A stretch of 64,000 nucleotides of DNA from Musa acuminata AAA Group (Eukaryota > Streptophyta > Magnoliopsida > Zingiberales > Musaceae), in the NCBI RefSeq assembly GCF_036884655.1, contig NC_088355.1:39809001-39873000 (forward strand), read 5' to 3'. The position numbers were made by a program, and so were the translations under genes. The notes beneath the pieces are model-generated. The model worked only from the letters and a program-made list of their open reading frames with translations, did not search any database and was not told the DNA's origin. This document shows, piece by piece, positions 12,201 to 25,150 of this stretch. Position 1 is the first letter of the stretch, and the number at the start of each line of letters is the position of its first letter.

Positions 12201-15200
12201 AATCAATTTTGGGGCTTATACTATGTTTTTTCATGTCTGCATGTTCTGTTGTGAATTGTGATTTTGAAAGTAACATATTAATCATTCTGTTGCTAGTTTA
12301 TGATGGCCAATGGTATTTTGGTTCGCACACTTATACATACTGATGTCACAAAATATCTATCTTTCAAAGCTGTGGATGGTAGCTACGTCTTCAATAAAGG
12401 AAAGGTATTATTGATCTTTGTTCTTTTTCTGTCATCATTAAGTTGTTATTTGTCACACTTGCTGGCTTCTCAAAATGCTTACATATAATATCTGCTCCTT
12501 TTTCTATTGGTATAGATCCACAAGGTTCCTGCCACTGACATGGAGGCATTGAGATCTCCTTTAATGGGCTTGTTTGAGAAGCGTCGAGCTCGAAAATTCT
12601 TCATCTATGTCCAAGATTATGATGAAAATGACCCTAAGACACATGAAGGTTTGGACCTTACAAGAGTGACAACAAAAGAACTTATCTCGTGGGTATCCTT
12701 TAATCATTGATTGCATTTATTAGTACAATCGCAGGAAGTTCTTGTCTTTGCATAAATAGGATTAATTGATGCAGTTCTGGTAAATGAAAGTTTATCTGCA
12801 GCTTCACATGCTGTTTTATTCTTCAACATCCTTTATGTTTTACCTTCCTATATAAGGTATAATTGTTTTATCAAAAGAGTTGTAATTATAAGACACCTCT
12901 AGCGAACAAGTAGAAATGTAAGAGGTTTTCTGTTTGTTTCGGATAAGTCTTTGATATTGACAAAGATCTTTTTTAAACAATGCATATACATGCCAGAAAA
13001 AAGAAGCAAAGAGTAATGTATATAACCTATTATGCTCTCAAATGATTTGGCAAAGGGCAAATTAAACTCATATGGAGAGTAATTCTTTAGGATAAATTTT
13101 CTTCTAAATGAATGATAGATTGTACAGTATCAGACACCATAAGTGGGAGTGTTTTTTGTGAGGAAAGAAGCTTGCTAGTAATGGAGAAGAAGATAACATT
13201 TAACATTATAAAATCATAAGCTTCTTAGGCTTTGCTCATAACTTGATGGATCACTTTTACTAAAGAAGGAATTGGATGTTGGGTTTTGCCATACAGCAAA
13301 TAGAATATCTTCTTTTTCTCGATTTGATACTAAGAGTTTTGTTTAATCAGAGGGGGTTTGTCCCTTTAGTGACTTTGGGAGGTAAACACTCTGAAGTTGG
13401 TTGTCCGCTATTTAGATTCTTAGCAATATCTTTTTCTACGTAATGTTAGACTATGAAGATGACTTTTAATATGAAAAGAAATACAAGAAAAAATTATGTG
13501 GTTACTACTAATGACTAAATCTTCCTCCAGGAGTTAATTTTGTGTAGTTGTCAATTTCTTGGCAAGGACAGTTTGTACTGTCTACGTGATAGTAGTTAAA
13601 TCTGTTACCATTCACTTAATCCTTTCAGTAACTGCTATTTAGTTTATCATTGTGAAATTTCTGTTACATTTTAGTTGATCAGTGGTTTCCTTGCATGTTG
13701 AATTTTTCGTCAGAAAGGATGATAAATAACAATAATATTTTTTTAATAATTCTATATACTTGCAACTTGGGTCTAGGATTTAAAAATCTCCTTGGTTTGG
13801 GACATTTTTTTAATTTTTCAGAACCTTAAATTAAAATGAGATTCTCTATCTTTGCAGCAATAAATTGAGATTTGCTATATCGATTATGGTTTTTGATTGT
13901 TGAAAATTTTTTCTTCATTGCTTTTTGACAGAGAATTATCACTTGTATACTGTTGATCTGTTTCATTAGAAATCATCAGTTCACTTAACCATTTCTGTCA
14001 TAACAATGTACCTAGTTCCTTGCGCTAGCAACTAAATGTGACGTTTCTTTGTTGGCCAGAAAATATGGTTTGGATGACAACACAATTGATTTCATTGGAC
14101 ACGCCTTGGCCCTTCATAGAGATGATAGATATCTGTATGAACCTGCACTTGATACTGTGAAAAGGATGAAGGTACTTATTGCCAAGTCCATGATACAAAG
14201 TTATTTAGGATTCAATTACTATCATATCATCGTTCCTGTCAATTTCTGTTGAACAATGGGTTCATTACTTATTTGTTTTTCAAACATTTAGAAAAAAATA
14301 CTGAATGTATTAGTAAAAGAAGTACACTATATTTGTCAAAATCTTTGTGCTACCAATCTTGATTCCTTTCATTATTCGGATTCAAACACAAACCAGTCAA
14401 CAGAAAGTGGCATTATCTTAACTCACAGATGAGACTGCTAAGTGGGTTGGAAAATGTACAAGCATCACCAACAATTAACAATAGCTATATACATAATTTT
14501 GGTAAGAGAGTTGAATACTCCAAGTAGCTTAAACAATGTAAATCCTGTTCTGATTCTTTGTTTACTTGAAAACAGTCCTTCTTATGGTACTACACAGATA
14601 TGCATAAAAATTGCTCTGTAGCTGTTACTATGTGCTTATTTAGATTTTTTCCTTGTCAATTTCATTTGCACTCAGTGATTTGTCCTTCTTGTCTGGTGTC
14701 TGTATGTCTATTAGTTTGTTTTGTAGTTATCTGCTTTATATTCAAATTAATGCACATCTGCATATTTCGTGTTGTTTTTCTAAGTGAGAACTGCTGATAA
14801 TTCTTAATGAGACTGACTTGATTTGTTGCTCGTTGTGGTGTGTTGCTGGTACTAATGTTGGTATCGCTACATGTAATAGCTCTATTCAGAATCCTTAGCT
14901 CGTTTTCAAGGAGGCTCACCGTACATATATCCTTTATATGGACTAGGAGAGTTACCGCAGGTTTGTCATTCAATTTCACAATCTGCATTATGAGAAAATA
15001 TTCTTCTGATTTTCTTGTGTTCTCACTGGACTTACAGGCTTTTGCTCGCCTTAGTGCTGTTTATGGTGGGACATACATGTTGAACAAGCCAGAATGCAAG
15101 GTATCTGTTGGTGTCACTTTATGCTTATCATTGCTTCACATATTATGGAGGCAAAAAGCACCAGATTGTCATCTTTATTGCTACAGTACCCATGCTCTGG

Positions 15201-16392
15201 TTAATTTAGTTTTTGCATTGTCATAGCTAATATTTTTTTGACCAATCCAGGTTGAATTTGATATGGAAGGAAAAGCTTGTGGTGTGACATCAGAAGGGGA
15301 AACAGCTCGATGCAAGAAAGTTGTATGTGATCCTTCCTACTTACCAAACAAGGTAAAGCATCTTCAGTTTACATTTAAATGAAGTTAGTTTAATAGTAGG
15401 TGGTAGATCCACTGGGATAGCGGTGGTATAGTTGCAAGGTACAAACAAGGTAAATCATCTTCAGTTTATATTGAAATGTAGTTTAATAGTTGGTGGTAGG
15501 AGGATAATTGTGGTATAGTTGCAAAGTACCTGCTTTGGTGAATAATTGCTACTGAGACTGCTGTAACGGACTAGTGTGATGTCAAATTTGCTAATATAAG
15601 ATTCAAAGTTGTTAAACATATTGCTAAGCGGCTTTTGATTGATAGGTTAGGAAGGTGGGAAAGGTTGCAAGGGCAATCGCCATTATGAGCCATCCGATCC
15701 CAAATACAGATGAGTCTCATTCAGTGCAGGTTATATTGCCACAGAAGCAACTTGGACGCAAGTCTGACATGTGAGCCTTCCCAGAGCAAATCATTTCTCT
15801 TTTTATATGCAATCAAATTCTTTCTGCGATACATCTTCCTTTTTATTATTTAATTTTTCAGTTCATTATATTTCATGATTCCATTTCTTTTGGTTTGACA
15901 GGTATCTATTCTGTTGTTCTTACTCTCATAATGTTGCCCCCAAAGGGAAGTTTATTGCCTTTGTCTCCACAGAAGCTGAGACTGATAGGCCAGAGGTGGA
16001 GCTGAAGCCCGGGATTGACCTACTTGGACCAGTAGATGAGTTATTTTTTGAGACTTATGATCGATATGAACCTGTCAATGAACCTTCACTGGATCATTGC
16101 TTCATCTCAGCCGTAAGTTCCCATGATATTTCTTTGTTACATTTTTTAATTTAAATTGGTGACGGTTTAACAAGTCTAATAATGCAGAGTTATGATGCAA
16201 CAACCCACTTTGAATCAACTGTCACCGACGTCCTTTCAATGTATACGATGATCACTGGAAAGGTACCACTTTTGCAAGGTTCTATTGATTTAAATTTCTA
16301 TTGAATTTGAACAAGTTCTTACGCCCTTCATTTCGCCACAGACTGTTGATCTCAGCGTGGATCTGAGTGCTGCTAGTGCTGCCGAGGAATGA
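9282..16392 (+). CDS. GDI: Rab GDP-dissociation inhibitor (Rab GDI)
   Basis: Extracts GDP-bound prenylated Rab GTPases from membranes and recycles them through the cytosol. Thirteen exons give 444 residues, the usual plant GDI length: 9282-9368, 11221-11283, 11663-11746, 12297-12404, 12516-12688, 14060-14171, 14880-14960, 15038-15100, 15251-15352, 15646-15770, 15902-16112, 16188-16262, 16342-16392. All phases close. The start [20 protein letters not shown] is the conserved GDI/REP dinucleotide-like fold. [11 protein letters not shown] (residues 33-43) and [14 protein letters not shown] are further GDI signature blocks. The protein ends with an acidic tail (AAEE). Intron 2 starts with GC instead of GT; the other introns are GT-AG. 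The 3' end converges on MLO with about 0.9 kb between stop codons. Confidence 0.97.
9592..9711 (+). repeat. Three tandem 40-bp repeats in GDI intron 1
   Basis: Units start at 9592, 9632 and 9672. Each runs GTTxxGxCGCTGAAxTxACC... to ...GATCTTGAT. They differ at several positions, so the triplication is not recent. They lie about 220 bases inside the long first intron, where plant introns often carry expression-enhancing sequence. Confidence 0.85.
15345..15529 (+). repeat. Tandem duplication spanning the GDI exon 9 splice donor
   Basis: Copy 1 (15345-15441) begins with the last eight bases of exon 9 (CAAACAAG) and the donor GTAAAG. Copy 2 (15442-15529) repeats this with a second donor, CAAACAAG|GTAAAT, 97 bases downstream, followed by the same TTTAATAG...GGTGGTAG...GTTGCAA order. 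Copy 2 is diverged and a few bases shorter. Use of the second donor would add 97 bases and an early in-frame TGA. Confidence 0.85.
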
Positions 16393-17305
16393 GGGCCGCA
16401 ACTTGTGCATGATAATTTTTCTTGATCGAGCTCTCACTATGTTATTTCACAAGACAATTTGACGACCTGTGGCACTCAAAAAAAGTAAAAACAAGCGATA
16501 TGTTGAATCATTTTATCATGGGGACTTACAAATGCTTTTCTAAATAGTGATATGTTGAATCATTTGAAGTACTTAACAATGGACCTTTGCTACCATCTCA
16601 TATTGATTCATGTTCCTGTGGTGCTCTGATTCCATGCCCTTTTGAGAACATATTCTTCTCGTCTCCAGTTACTATGGTATATGCCAAACATTCTCTTTTC
16701 CTATCTGAAATTTGAGGAGCAAGCTGATAAAATTATCATCAAGTTCGGCATGTATTTGAGCAACTTCTTGGATGGTGATGGATCATAAGAAAGTCATTTC
16801 AAAATAAGTCTTCCAAGACTCTTCGAACATGTGTACGTGTATGTATATATGTATGTGTATGATGTACGCAAACTCTAGCGTCTGTTCAGAAAACACACAA
16901 AAGATTGTCAAACTCGAAGAAATACAAGAGAAGAAAAAGTCAATGCAGTCTTTGCTGCATTTACAAGCATGGCATAAGATGCAATTGGAAGAAAAAGGGA
17001 TTTTGGTACTGATACTAATAGAACAGCTCCAACTGGAATATTCACATAGGCATATCTCCTGTACTTGCATTTATAAGCATCTTCTTTGGTTCTTTGACAA
17101 AAAGAGTTGGGCAACAACTTGAGGCATCCTCCCATCACCTCCATCACAAAAGTGATGCCCATGTATAACTTTCTCAAACTTGGAAATCTAACTCATGATA
17201 TATATGACTTCTCTCATATGTTGTGTCATGACAAATATACAAGAGTACAAGTATGATATCTGGGCATGTAACTCCAGGCAACTTGCTAGCTAGAGAGGGA
17301 ACGGT
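16393..17305. other. Convergent 3' intergenic region (GDI / MLO)
   Basis: Contains the 3' untranslated regions of GDI (plus) and MLO (minus). Short open frames occur but none resembles a protein family. Confidence 0.6.
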
Positions 17306-20300
17306 TCAGGACACATTTGCACTGGTGGTCGCAGATCTTCCCTCTTCCAAGTCGGATTCTGTCTGCTGAACCAGCTTCTGCAGCTCAATCTTCCTCGAAG
17401 GTTCATCCTGTCCTTGGCTCGATCTGACGAGCCCGTTGCCCTTTCGCCTCTTTACCTTTTGAGCCCAGTCCATTAGCCCCTCTTGCACATGCTCATCAAA
17501 TATAGCTTTCTTGAAGTAACTCCCCATCTTTGTTACAAAGAAAAAGATCAGCGCCGGCATCATTCGAGGCGATTAAAGTAACAGCTAACTGGTGGTGTTG
17601 TTACCTGGGTGACGATAGCATAGAGCGGCAGAGTGCTGTAGCTGCAGAGGAGCTGAATCACAACCCTACAAAGGACGGAAAGATGTGGTTTAGAACAATA
17701 ACAGAGCCAGTATATTCAAAGCAAGAAGGTGAGAAGCTGCAAGCTACCCGATCACAAGCCTGGGGACGATAAAACTAATTTGATCCATGATGCAGGAATC
17801 AAAGCCAAATGTGGTCTGCACAGAAAGAGGAATCCATTAGTTTCTTTCTTTCTAATTATTGCAGAGAGAAGTACAGAAGCCAAATGCTAAACCACAGTGC
17901 AAATTCATAGAGGATTTGATCATCTATGATGAGAAGTATGATACTGATTTGCTTAAAGAAAAGTGAATCGTTTCTAAGCTGCTTACTAATATCCAGAAGA
18001 AAAATGCGATCTCAAAGGCATTCTGAAACAGGATAAAGTGAATCAAGTTAAGGACAATTCGGGGCCGGCGGAACCAGAAGTGATCATCTGAGGGCTTAAC
18101 CACCAAATCGCCTTGAATTGCAGAATGTTTTTCAGCAACCTCATGAGCCAACTGAGTGATGATATGCTCCAATTTAGTCCCAACAGCAAGCAGAAGCTGC
18201 AAAAGTCAAGCAAACAAGACGAGATTAATAAGTTGCTTAGCAATATTTGGTGAGAACACCAACAAGCAACCTCTAATCATGGTGGGCGGCTCTCGATTAT
18301 AAAGCATTATCAAGAAAGCCTCATAACGGCTCTCAAAGCCAATTGTCAGATCAGATTATTCATACAATTTCCTCAGAACAAATAAGTAATGAAAATCAGA
18401 TCAAACCTGAAGTTGTGCTAAAAAATATAGTTTATACATGCTGCCTAGAAATAGTAGACAACTCTGCTTCCAGTGATTACTATTATTTCCAGTACCAATC
18501 GACGCATGAGATGTTCATCGAAAAGGGCATTGTGTTTGGTGCTCTACAGGCACATGATCCTGAACGTTCCTTAATTAATGATTTCAATGCCTCAAGTTCT
18601 ATCAAGGCAACTCATACTATTAAAACATGCTTTTAAATATCATACCATACAGCACCAACCAACATGGTTCTCCTAGTGGCATCTAAAACCTTGTTCTGAA
18701 GAATATCCAAACTCCACATATTCAGAGTAAAACTAATCACATGGAGCATACCACATCTATAAGCTATTGTAAAAGAATACTTACAATCAAAGGAATAAAT
18801 GATATCCAAAAATATGTGTGCCAACCTGCACAGGCAAAACAGATGCATTAGATGCCATTTATGTGCATTAATCAGAAGTAAAATCGTTTTCATGAACATA
18901 ATAGGCAAAAGACAAATCGCCAGTTGAATTGAAATCCCCTTCGAGCAGCACTACATAAATATCTTTGACTTCCTAGCCTAGAGCAATAAAGGCAACAGGG
19001 TGTCCTCGGTTTGCAAAACAACAAAATACCTACTATTAGGCTTCCTACATGGAATCTATCTTATAATAGACTTGACTTGATCAGCAAATGCAGACAACTA
19101 ATCATTTGATATTCTTTGGAAGGTCAAAGAGTAGATGCAATTGTACTTCCAATGAAGTTGATCCATTCAATCATAACGAGCATCAAATCATTTCTCTCTT
19201 TAGCTACAATAAGACAAAGACAAATTTATGCTAAAAAAAATGCAACAAATGCTTGATATCTCTTGCACAAGACTTCTGAAAAGTAGAAAGTCAAAAAATT
19301 ACATACGGAATTAGACAGATCAAAATGCAGTAAGAAAACCCATTTCTTTTATCTGGAAATTGAAAAAACACGTTATCTATTTCTTATGGTTAAGCTGATT
19401 CAGACAGCGATTCCGTTAGTCCTATATATCATCACATGCTTATTTAACAGAACAAAAATGTTCATGTTGGAAAAGAAAAAGAATATGTAAACAAGACAAT
19501 ATCATTTTGGCACAAAGAAAGCCAACCTCTTTCTCTTATCTATACCAAATAACATTGATTAATTAGAGAGGACCTGAAGTTTATAATTGTAAGAAACAAA
19601 AATTATATGAATTTGTATGATCTTGAATTCAATTTACAAGTTTAATAAAGCGGGAAACAAGAAGGAACTATGTACTGCAATGGCCAGCAGAAAGAAAGGT
19701 ATGAGATGGTGGTAACTTACCATTGACATTCAGCAACAAGAAAATGAAGACAAACACCCACAGATACCAACTGAAATGAAAGGAAAAACATAAGAACCAG
19801 GATGATAAAAATTCTTGAACAGCATCAGATTGTCATTTAAAATGCTAATGATTTAATTCAATCTAATCAGCATTACAGGTTTAAGCAAGAACAAGTATTC
19901 TATAATTATAATTACCTTATACCAACAACTTTCTTGAAATCAGCTTCAAGTGTCCGGATCATGTACTTGTGGAAGTTAAATTTTGGATTTCCTTGGCAAT
20001 GAGTCTAAGAGCAGAAGGATTTCAAGTTTAAGTAAAAGATATACAAGACTTCAAAATTAGCTTTGCATGTACTTGAAAAGTTTCAGTTAGCAATTCAACT
20101 TAATGTGAATTTAAGGACCATAAAAAAAAAAGGGTAGATAATATATTTTGGCATTCAAGACAATTTCTTACCATGATGAAGCCAAGTCTCATTGTGGTGT
20201 AATCTGATTTAGTCACAGATCCATAGAACTGTTTGACAAAAGAATGCTGAAAGCAAAACAAAATATATTAGTAAGGTTATTCTCGAGTCTCTTGTCCAGT

Positions 20301-23300
20301 TAATTGGAACAAATCTTATGATTAACAAATACATCAAGAACAACTTCATCCAAGCAATATTGTAGTTGTAAGCTGGATCTTTGACAAGAATAAATTAGCT
20401 TATATGCATAAATAGAATTTAATATCAGAAAACAAAAAATTGCTGCAGAAATTTGGGGCATTGGACCTGACTAAATAGCATCATTCTGAATTGTAACTTT
20501 TGTAAATTTTCCTGAAAATTGATGATAACTACATGTAAAAATGCACCAAAAAACTAAATCTCTATACAGAAAGAGATCTTGGTATTTCTAAATTTAGCGA
20601 TGATTCATGAAAAGATAAATAAATTGAAAACTTTGGTGAACACCAGCTTCAAGTTGTTGCAGTTTATTCTGAGAGTATGACACTCACTTGTTCTAGAAGA
20701 TACTTGTAAAATTTCAAAGCCTCATAAAGGAATGAAAGACGGCTTCAATGTGCAAGGAGATTTATAAGGATGATGGAGTGAGGAAGGTTAACATGGATGT
20801 ACTGTTCAAAGATGATACGAAAATTTAACTCCTAGTATACATGTAGAACTCTGACAAAAGTGTCAGAGACTTGAAAACAAGAAAAGATGCATTAATTATG
20901 TCTTAAAGACAATTTGATGGCTTGCCTGTTCTTGTTTGGTGACTGTATGAGTGTAACTCAAAGATGGATAAACTTTTCGTCAGTCTCATAAATTTCTACC
21001 AAATATGTATTGCTCCTGTGAACAGGGAATATAATAGAATGCACAAAGCCAGAGGTTCGGTGAAGTTAGTTGGGTCAATGATACATTTTATTTATGACAT
21101 ACATAATTTGATACCTCAAACAGGCATTCAAGCTGAGTACTTAAAATCATAGACAAGACTGTTTCACATTTGTTAATATGCAACATTCGCGTTCCAAATT
21201 CATTTTTTTCTTATTTGACCATGGAGAAATAATAAAGTTAGTCCAAATTTAGGAAAATATTTTAAGCATGATGAACCAGTATCAAGACAGTTATGATGAG
21301 TCAACACTTGTATATATCATGTATTACTTACCAACCAACTTGTGAACACTGAATCTGCACCAATGCCATTGAAGCGGTCTCTGATAAATTGAAACTGATT
21401 TACATGGGTGACCTGTTTGGGAGCTGCACCTAGTAGCTTACTAATGTCAGCGACTAAAGTTTGGTCTCAGATACCAATCCAAGATCACTAGGTAAAATAC
21501 TTCAATAATCCAACATTGAGCTAAAAAGTCCAACCATACCATCTCCCGTGATTTCTTTCTGGATTGAATCCTCCCACTGTTTCCACTGACGTATCTGATA
21601 AACAAACAGAAGGCTTAATACTTAGCATACTTCAATTTAAATCTTCATAGCATATCCATAAAATAACTGACAAGTAAATTGATGAAAGAATATACCTTTG
21701 CTCCTCCTAAAAGCATAGTTAGGGCACTAAAAGCAACATGAGTGACCGCGAGGACGAAAATAAAGATATGCAATTGATGAATTGCCTCAAGAGACAAGAG
21801 TGGGACTTTTCCCTGAAAAAGAAAGAAGAGATCAGGAAAAACGTGCTACTGCAAAATAGTTCATAATTGAAGAGTCACTTTGAAGGTGGAGAAGGATAAT
21901 ATGAAGTAAGATATGTCATGCAATTTGTGATTATAGAATAATCTGAATGGTAGGCTATGTCAGCCACCACCAAAGTATGTTCAGTATCTGGTTATATGTA
22001 CCAGTGAAGAACCTAAAAGGTTTTCGTTTATTCTTTTTGGCATAGTACAATTACTATCTTTAAAAGGGAGAGTGGTGCATATACTTCTATTGAGTTATCC
22101 ATGCATCCAATTCACTACCATACAACACTAGTGGAGTTCTTTTTCATCAATAAGAATGTTTCATAACTGTTACAGATAAAATGGGTGCATATAATCTTCA
22201 CCTGAATATGAAGGTGAGTGTTCTTTCTTAGTTTCTTTTCTCTAGACCCTCTACTCATGAACCAAGGGCTAAGAATTACAATTTCTTTTGCCATTCACAT
22301 ACTCAAAATTTCTTAGTATAGGTTTCATGAAAAACACACAAAAAGCTTTATTGTACATCATATACCTGTATGTAACTTGCCTCAGGTTGCTTCTAGCATT
22401 TGTTTTTTTTAGAGAAAGCACATCAAACGGTAGGATCACGTGTTCCACAAAGTCTTAAGCTTCGACGGTGGCAGCATTTAAGCTGTAAATCCCAACAATA
22501 TGAGGCTGGTCCATTGAGGCAAATATTACCACATTATAACTTCTATAGCCTTTCTTGCTCTTCCTAACCAAAACATTTTGTTTTAATTTTCTTTTACATG
22601 CCATGAGACTTCTAGTCTGAAATGATTTGTTGTACAAACATATCTTTTCTGAATACGACCAAAGCACTACAAATTGAGTTACTCATTTTACTCTAACATC
22701 TGCTATCTTAAAATTTGACAAATGCATGCACAGATTACCCTAACTTTATATCAACATTAGGTTCCCAGTCAATATGGTTTCTCCAAGTTATTATATATGT
22801 TTTCCCCAAATTCAACACAAGCATAACCAAGCATCCTGTGGTACATAAAAGTTGCCTGCCAAACATCATACTATGAGCCGTCCCCAACATTCCTTCATCC
22901 TGATCACAGATCTAAAGATACCATAACGTCATTTTCTCACAACGAAATATATTAACCATCTCTTTAAACCACATCTTCATGTCTTTTCATGTCACTATTT
23001 ATGAAATTACCATTACTGATGCAAAAAGAACCGACTTTCACAATTGACTTCACAAACTATGATTTTGCACAAAAACAACATTAGGAGACACTGAAACTAG
23101 CTTAAGTTTAATACCAAGAACCTTGATCAATCTTTCGAGAAATAACAAAGCCCCCATTGCGGGGCTTTTGTGAATTTGTTCAAGAACTCATTAAATTTTC
23201 TTTATCCCATATCTGAAATATAATTATGCAGAGCAGCGAAACAGTATGTACAGGAATAAACGTGGATTGCTTCAAACAAACCTTGCTCAAGCAATGAGCG

Positions 23301-23875
23301 GCGGCGCCAGAACCACCTCCTGCGAGCAGCCGCCGACCGACGCCTCCAAAATGGCCAGCAGAAAAGGCGGTCTGGAAGTGGGCCTTGGTGATCCTTTCTT
23401 CTTTCTTGCAGGGGAGCATGTGAAGGCTCCACCCTTCGGGGATGCAGATCCCTTGAATGACTCCTTGGAACACCGTCAGCAGCAGCGAAATGAACCCCAA
23501 AAGCATTAATTCTGCTCATGTAACCCCCAAGATCCCAGCTTTCATAAACGACAACCCATAAATCGACAAAAGAGGGAGAAACGAAGGGAGATGGAGGCGA
23601 GAGGCACCTTCTTTCACCTTCTGGAGAGCGTCGAAGAGCGGCTTCTGGTTTTTCCTCTTGAGAACCTGAGAGATCAGCCAATTAAGCAATGCAGGGAGTT
23701 CAAGAAGCGGTCAGAGTCGAGAGAAAGGAAGGACCTTTCCGAGGCGATGGAGGAGGCGCTCGGCGACGAGGGAGATGACGACGATGAGGGAGCAAACGGC
23801 GGCCACAATCCACGTGGGAGTGAACTCCAGTTTCATCTCGACCCCCGCAGCTGCTGCTGCACCTTCCTCCGCCAT
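17306..23875 (-). CDS. MLO: MLO seven-transmembrane protein
   Basis: Plant plasma-membrane MLO protein. Family members act as calmodulin-regulated calcium channels, and some clades confer powdery-mildew susceptibility. Fourteen exons (minus, 5' to 3'): 23735-23875, 23608-23665, 23282-23511, 21696-21812, 21540-21594, 21332-21465, 20172-20246, 19916-20004, 19721-19770, 18785-18825, 17987-18196, 17748-17815, 17605-17665, 17306-17527. They give 516 residues. Helix 1 is at about residues 21-38. Hallmarks are [69 protein letters not shown] and [16 protein letters not shown]. The calmodulin-binding segment [17 protein letters not shown] is at about 464-480. The C-tail is short. The segment between TGD and LLGAAP (start of exon 6, 21465 or 21453) is the only uncertain border. 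Clade II (AtMLO1/13-like) is my best placement, from the [17 protein letters not shown] segment; it is not proven. Confidence 0.95.
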
Positions 23876-24118
23876 TCCCACGCTTCCTGAGACTCCTCAC
23901 TCGATCGAAGCAAGTTGGACGAGAGGATCCAAAGCTGTTTCCAGAGATGATCTTGACAAGAGACCAAAATTTACGAAGCCAAACGCTACCCGAATCAGCG
24001 ACGGAGCGAGAAGAGACGTTGGGGTTTATTATTTGGTTGGGAAAAGAACTCGCCTTTCATTTTCTCGCCGAAAAGCAGCGAAAAGAACTCGCAAATTAAT
24101 TTACTTAAAAATGCTCTA

Positions 24119-24181
<63 letters not shown>

Positions 24182-24640
24182 TAACTTTTTAAAGAAAATA
24201 TTTATATTCTGCATATTTTTCAAAAGATGCTTTCTTTTAATATCCCTAATTCAAAAAATATTCAAAATATCACTGAAATTTTTTTCACCCTTTCGTTTAT
24301 CATTTTTAAATGTTATAGTATTTTTATTTAACTCATTTATGATATTTTTAATAATATTTGTAATATTTTGTTGATAGATTGAAAACACAATAAATATTAT
24401 AAATGATATTATATCACACCTATTTTATTGTTATTACTTATCATTATAATGTTATATTTTTATACATAATTAGTTTAGTTGAGGTTAAAAGTTTGTTTAG
24501 ATTATTTAAACAATTTTAGGAATAATTTAAATATTTCTTAAATTCAAAGCACTAAGTCAAAAAAATAAAATAGAAGGTGACTGATATAAATATAATTTAA
24601 CGAATAAAAATATCGATTTAATTGTGCAATAATTCGTTTG
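23876..24640. other. MLO upstream region and AT-rich intergenic DNA
   Basis: About 23876-24060 is the likely MLO 5' untranslated region and proximal promoter. The rest is very AT-rich, dominated by a long TA microsatellite, with no gene. Confidence 0.6.
24121..24179. repeat. (TA)29 microsatellite
   Basis: Uninterrupted TA dinucleotide run about 250 bases upstream of the MLO start codon. It is likely to be length-variable between individuals. Confidence 0.97.
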
Positions 24641-25150
24641 AGAGACAAACCCACTTCTCTAGAACGTTGGTTCGGCGCACCCAGCTGTCCACCATATCCT
24701 GCGCCTACGCACCTAACGCGTACGCACGACGCGTGATGTGGGTCCCTCCACCGGGAACGTAATCGTCGGCCGTGTATACCGGGGGGTAACACGTGAAGGA
24801 CACGACGAGTCCTGTTTCGATCGAAAGCGTGGATCCCGTGACCGTCGCTGTTTGATTTGAGTAAGCGTACGAAGACAAGACGTGAGGAGACGCGACGCGG
24901 GTTCGTTCCGTGAGCGTACGGGGGCGATGACCCCTTCACGCCGACCATGACGTCCGAGTGGGTCCCGCCGGGCGGGGTGGGGGGCCCCCTCAATCCCACG
25001 GCGCGGGGTTTCCCGTGCCCGAAACGATACCCGTTACAATGAGTACACGCTACTCGACGCAACGTAACGTGTCGTATATGTCGTCCTCGATCGTTATAAC
25101 GAGTATACGCTACGCTACGCCACGCACAGTGACGTCACCCGCATCTTGAG
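24640..25150. other. CpG-rich island without a recognisable gene
   Basis: A sharp switch from AT-rich DNA to a segment full of CG, ACGT and CACGTG-like motifs, with an imperfect repeat of the pattern GAGTACACGCTAC / GAGTATACGCTAC near 25040 and 25100. A 172-residue open frame on the minus strand crosses it but is arginine-rich with no family resemblance, as expected for a GC-rich chance frame. It could be a promoter-like region for an unseen transcript, a decayed element fragment or an unmethylated island. Confidence 0.45.

Noticed and set aside
24544..25062. 172-codon frame on the minus strand
   Set aside because: It crosses a CpG-rich block and runs into very AT-rich DNA; arginine-rich, no family motif and no splice context. 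Likely a chance frame.
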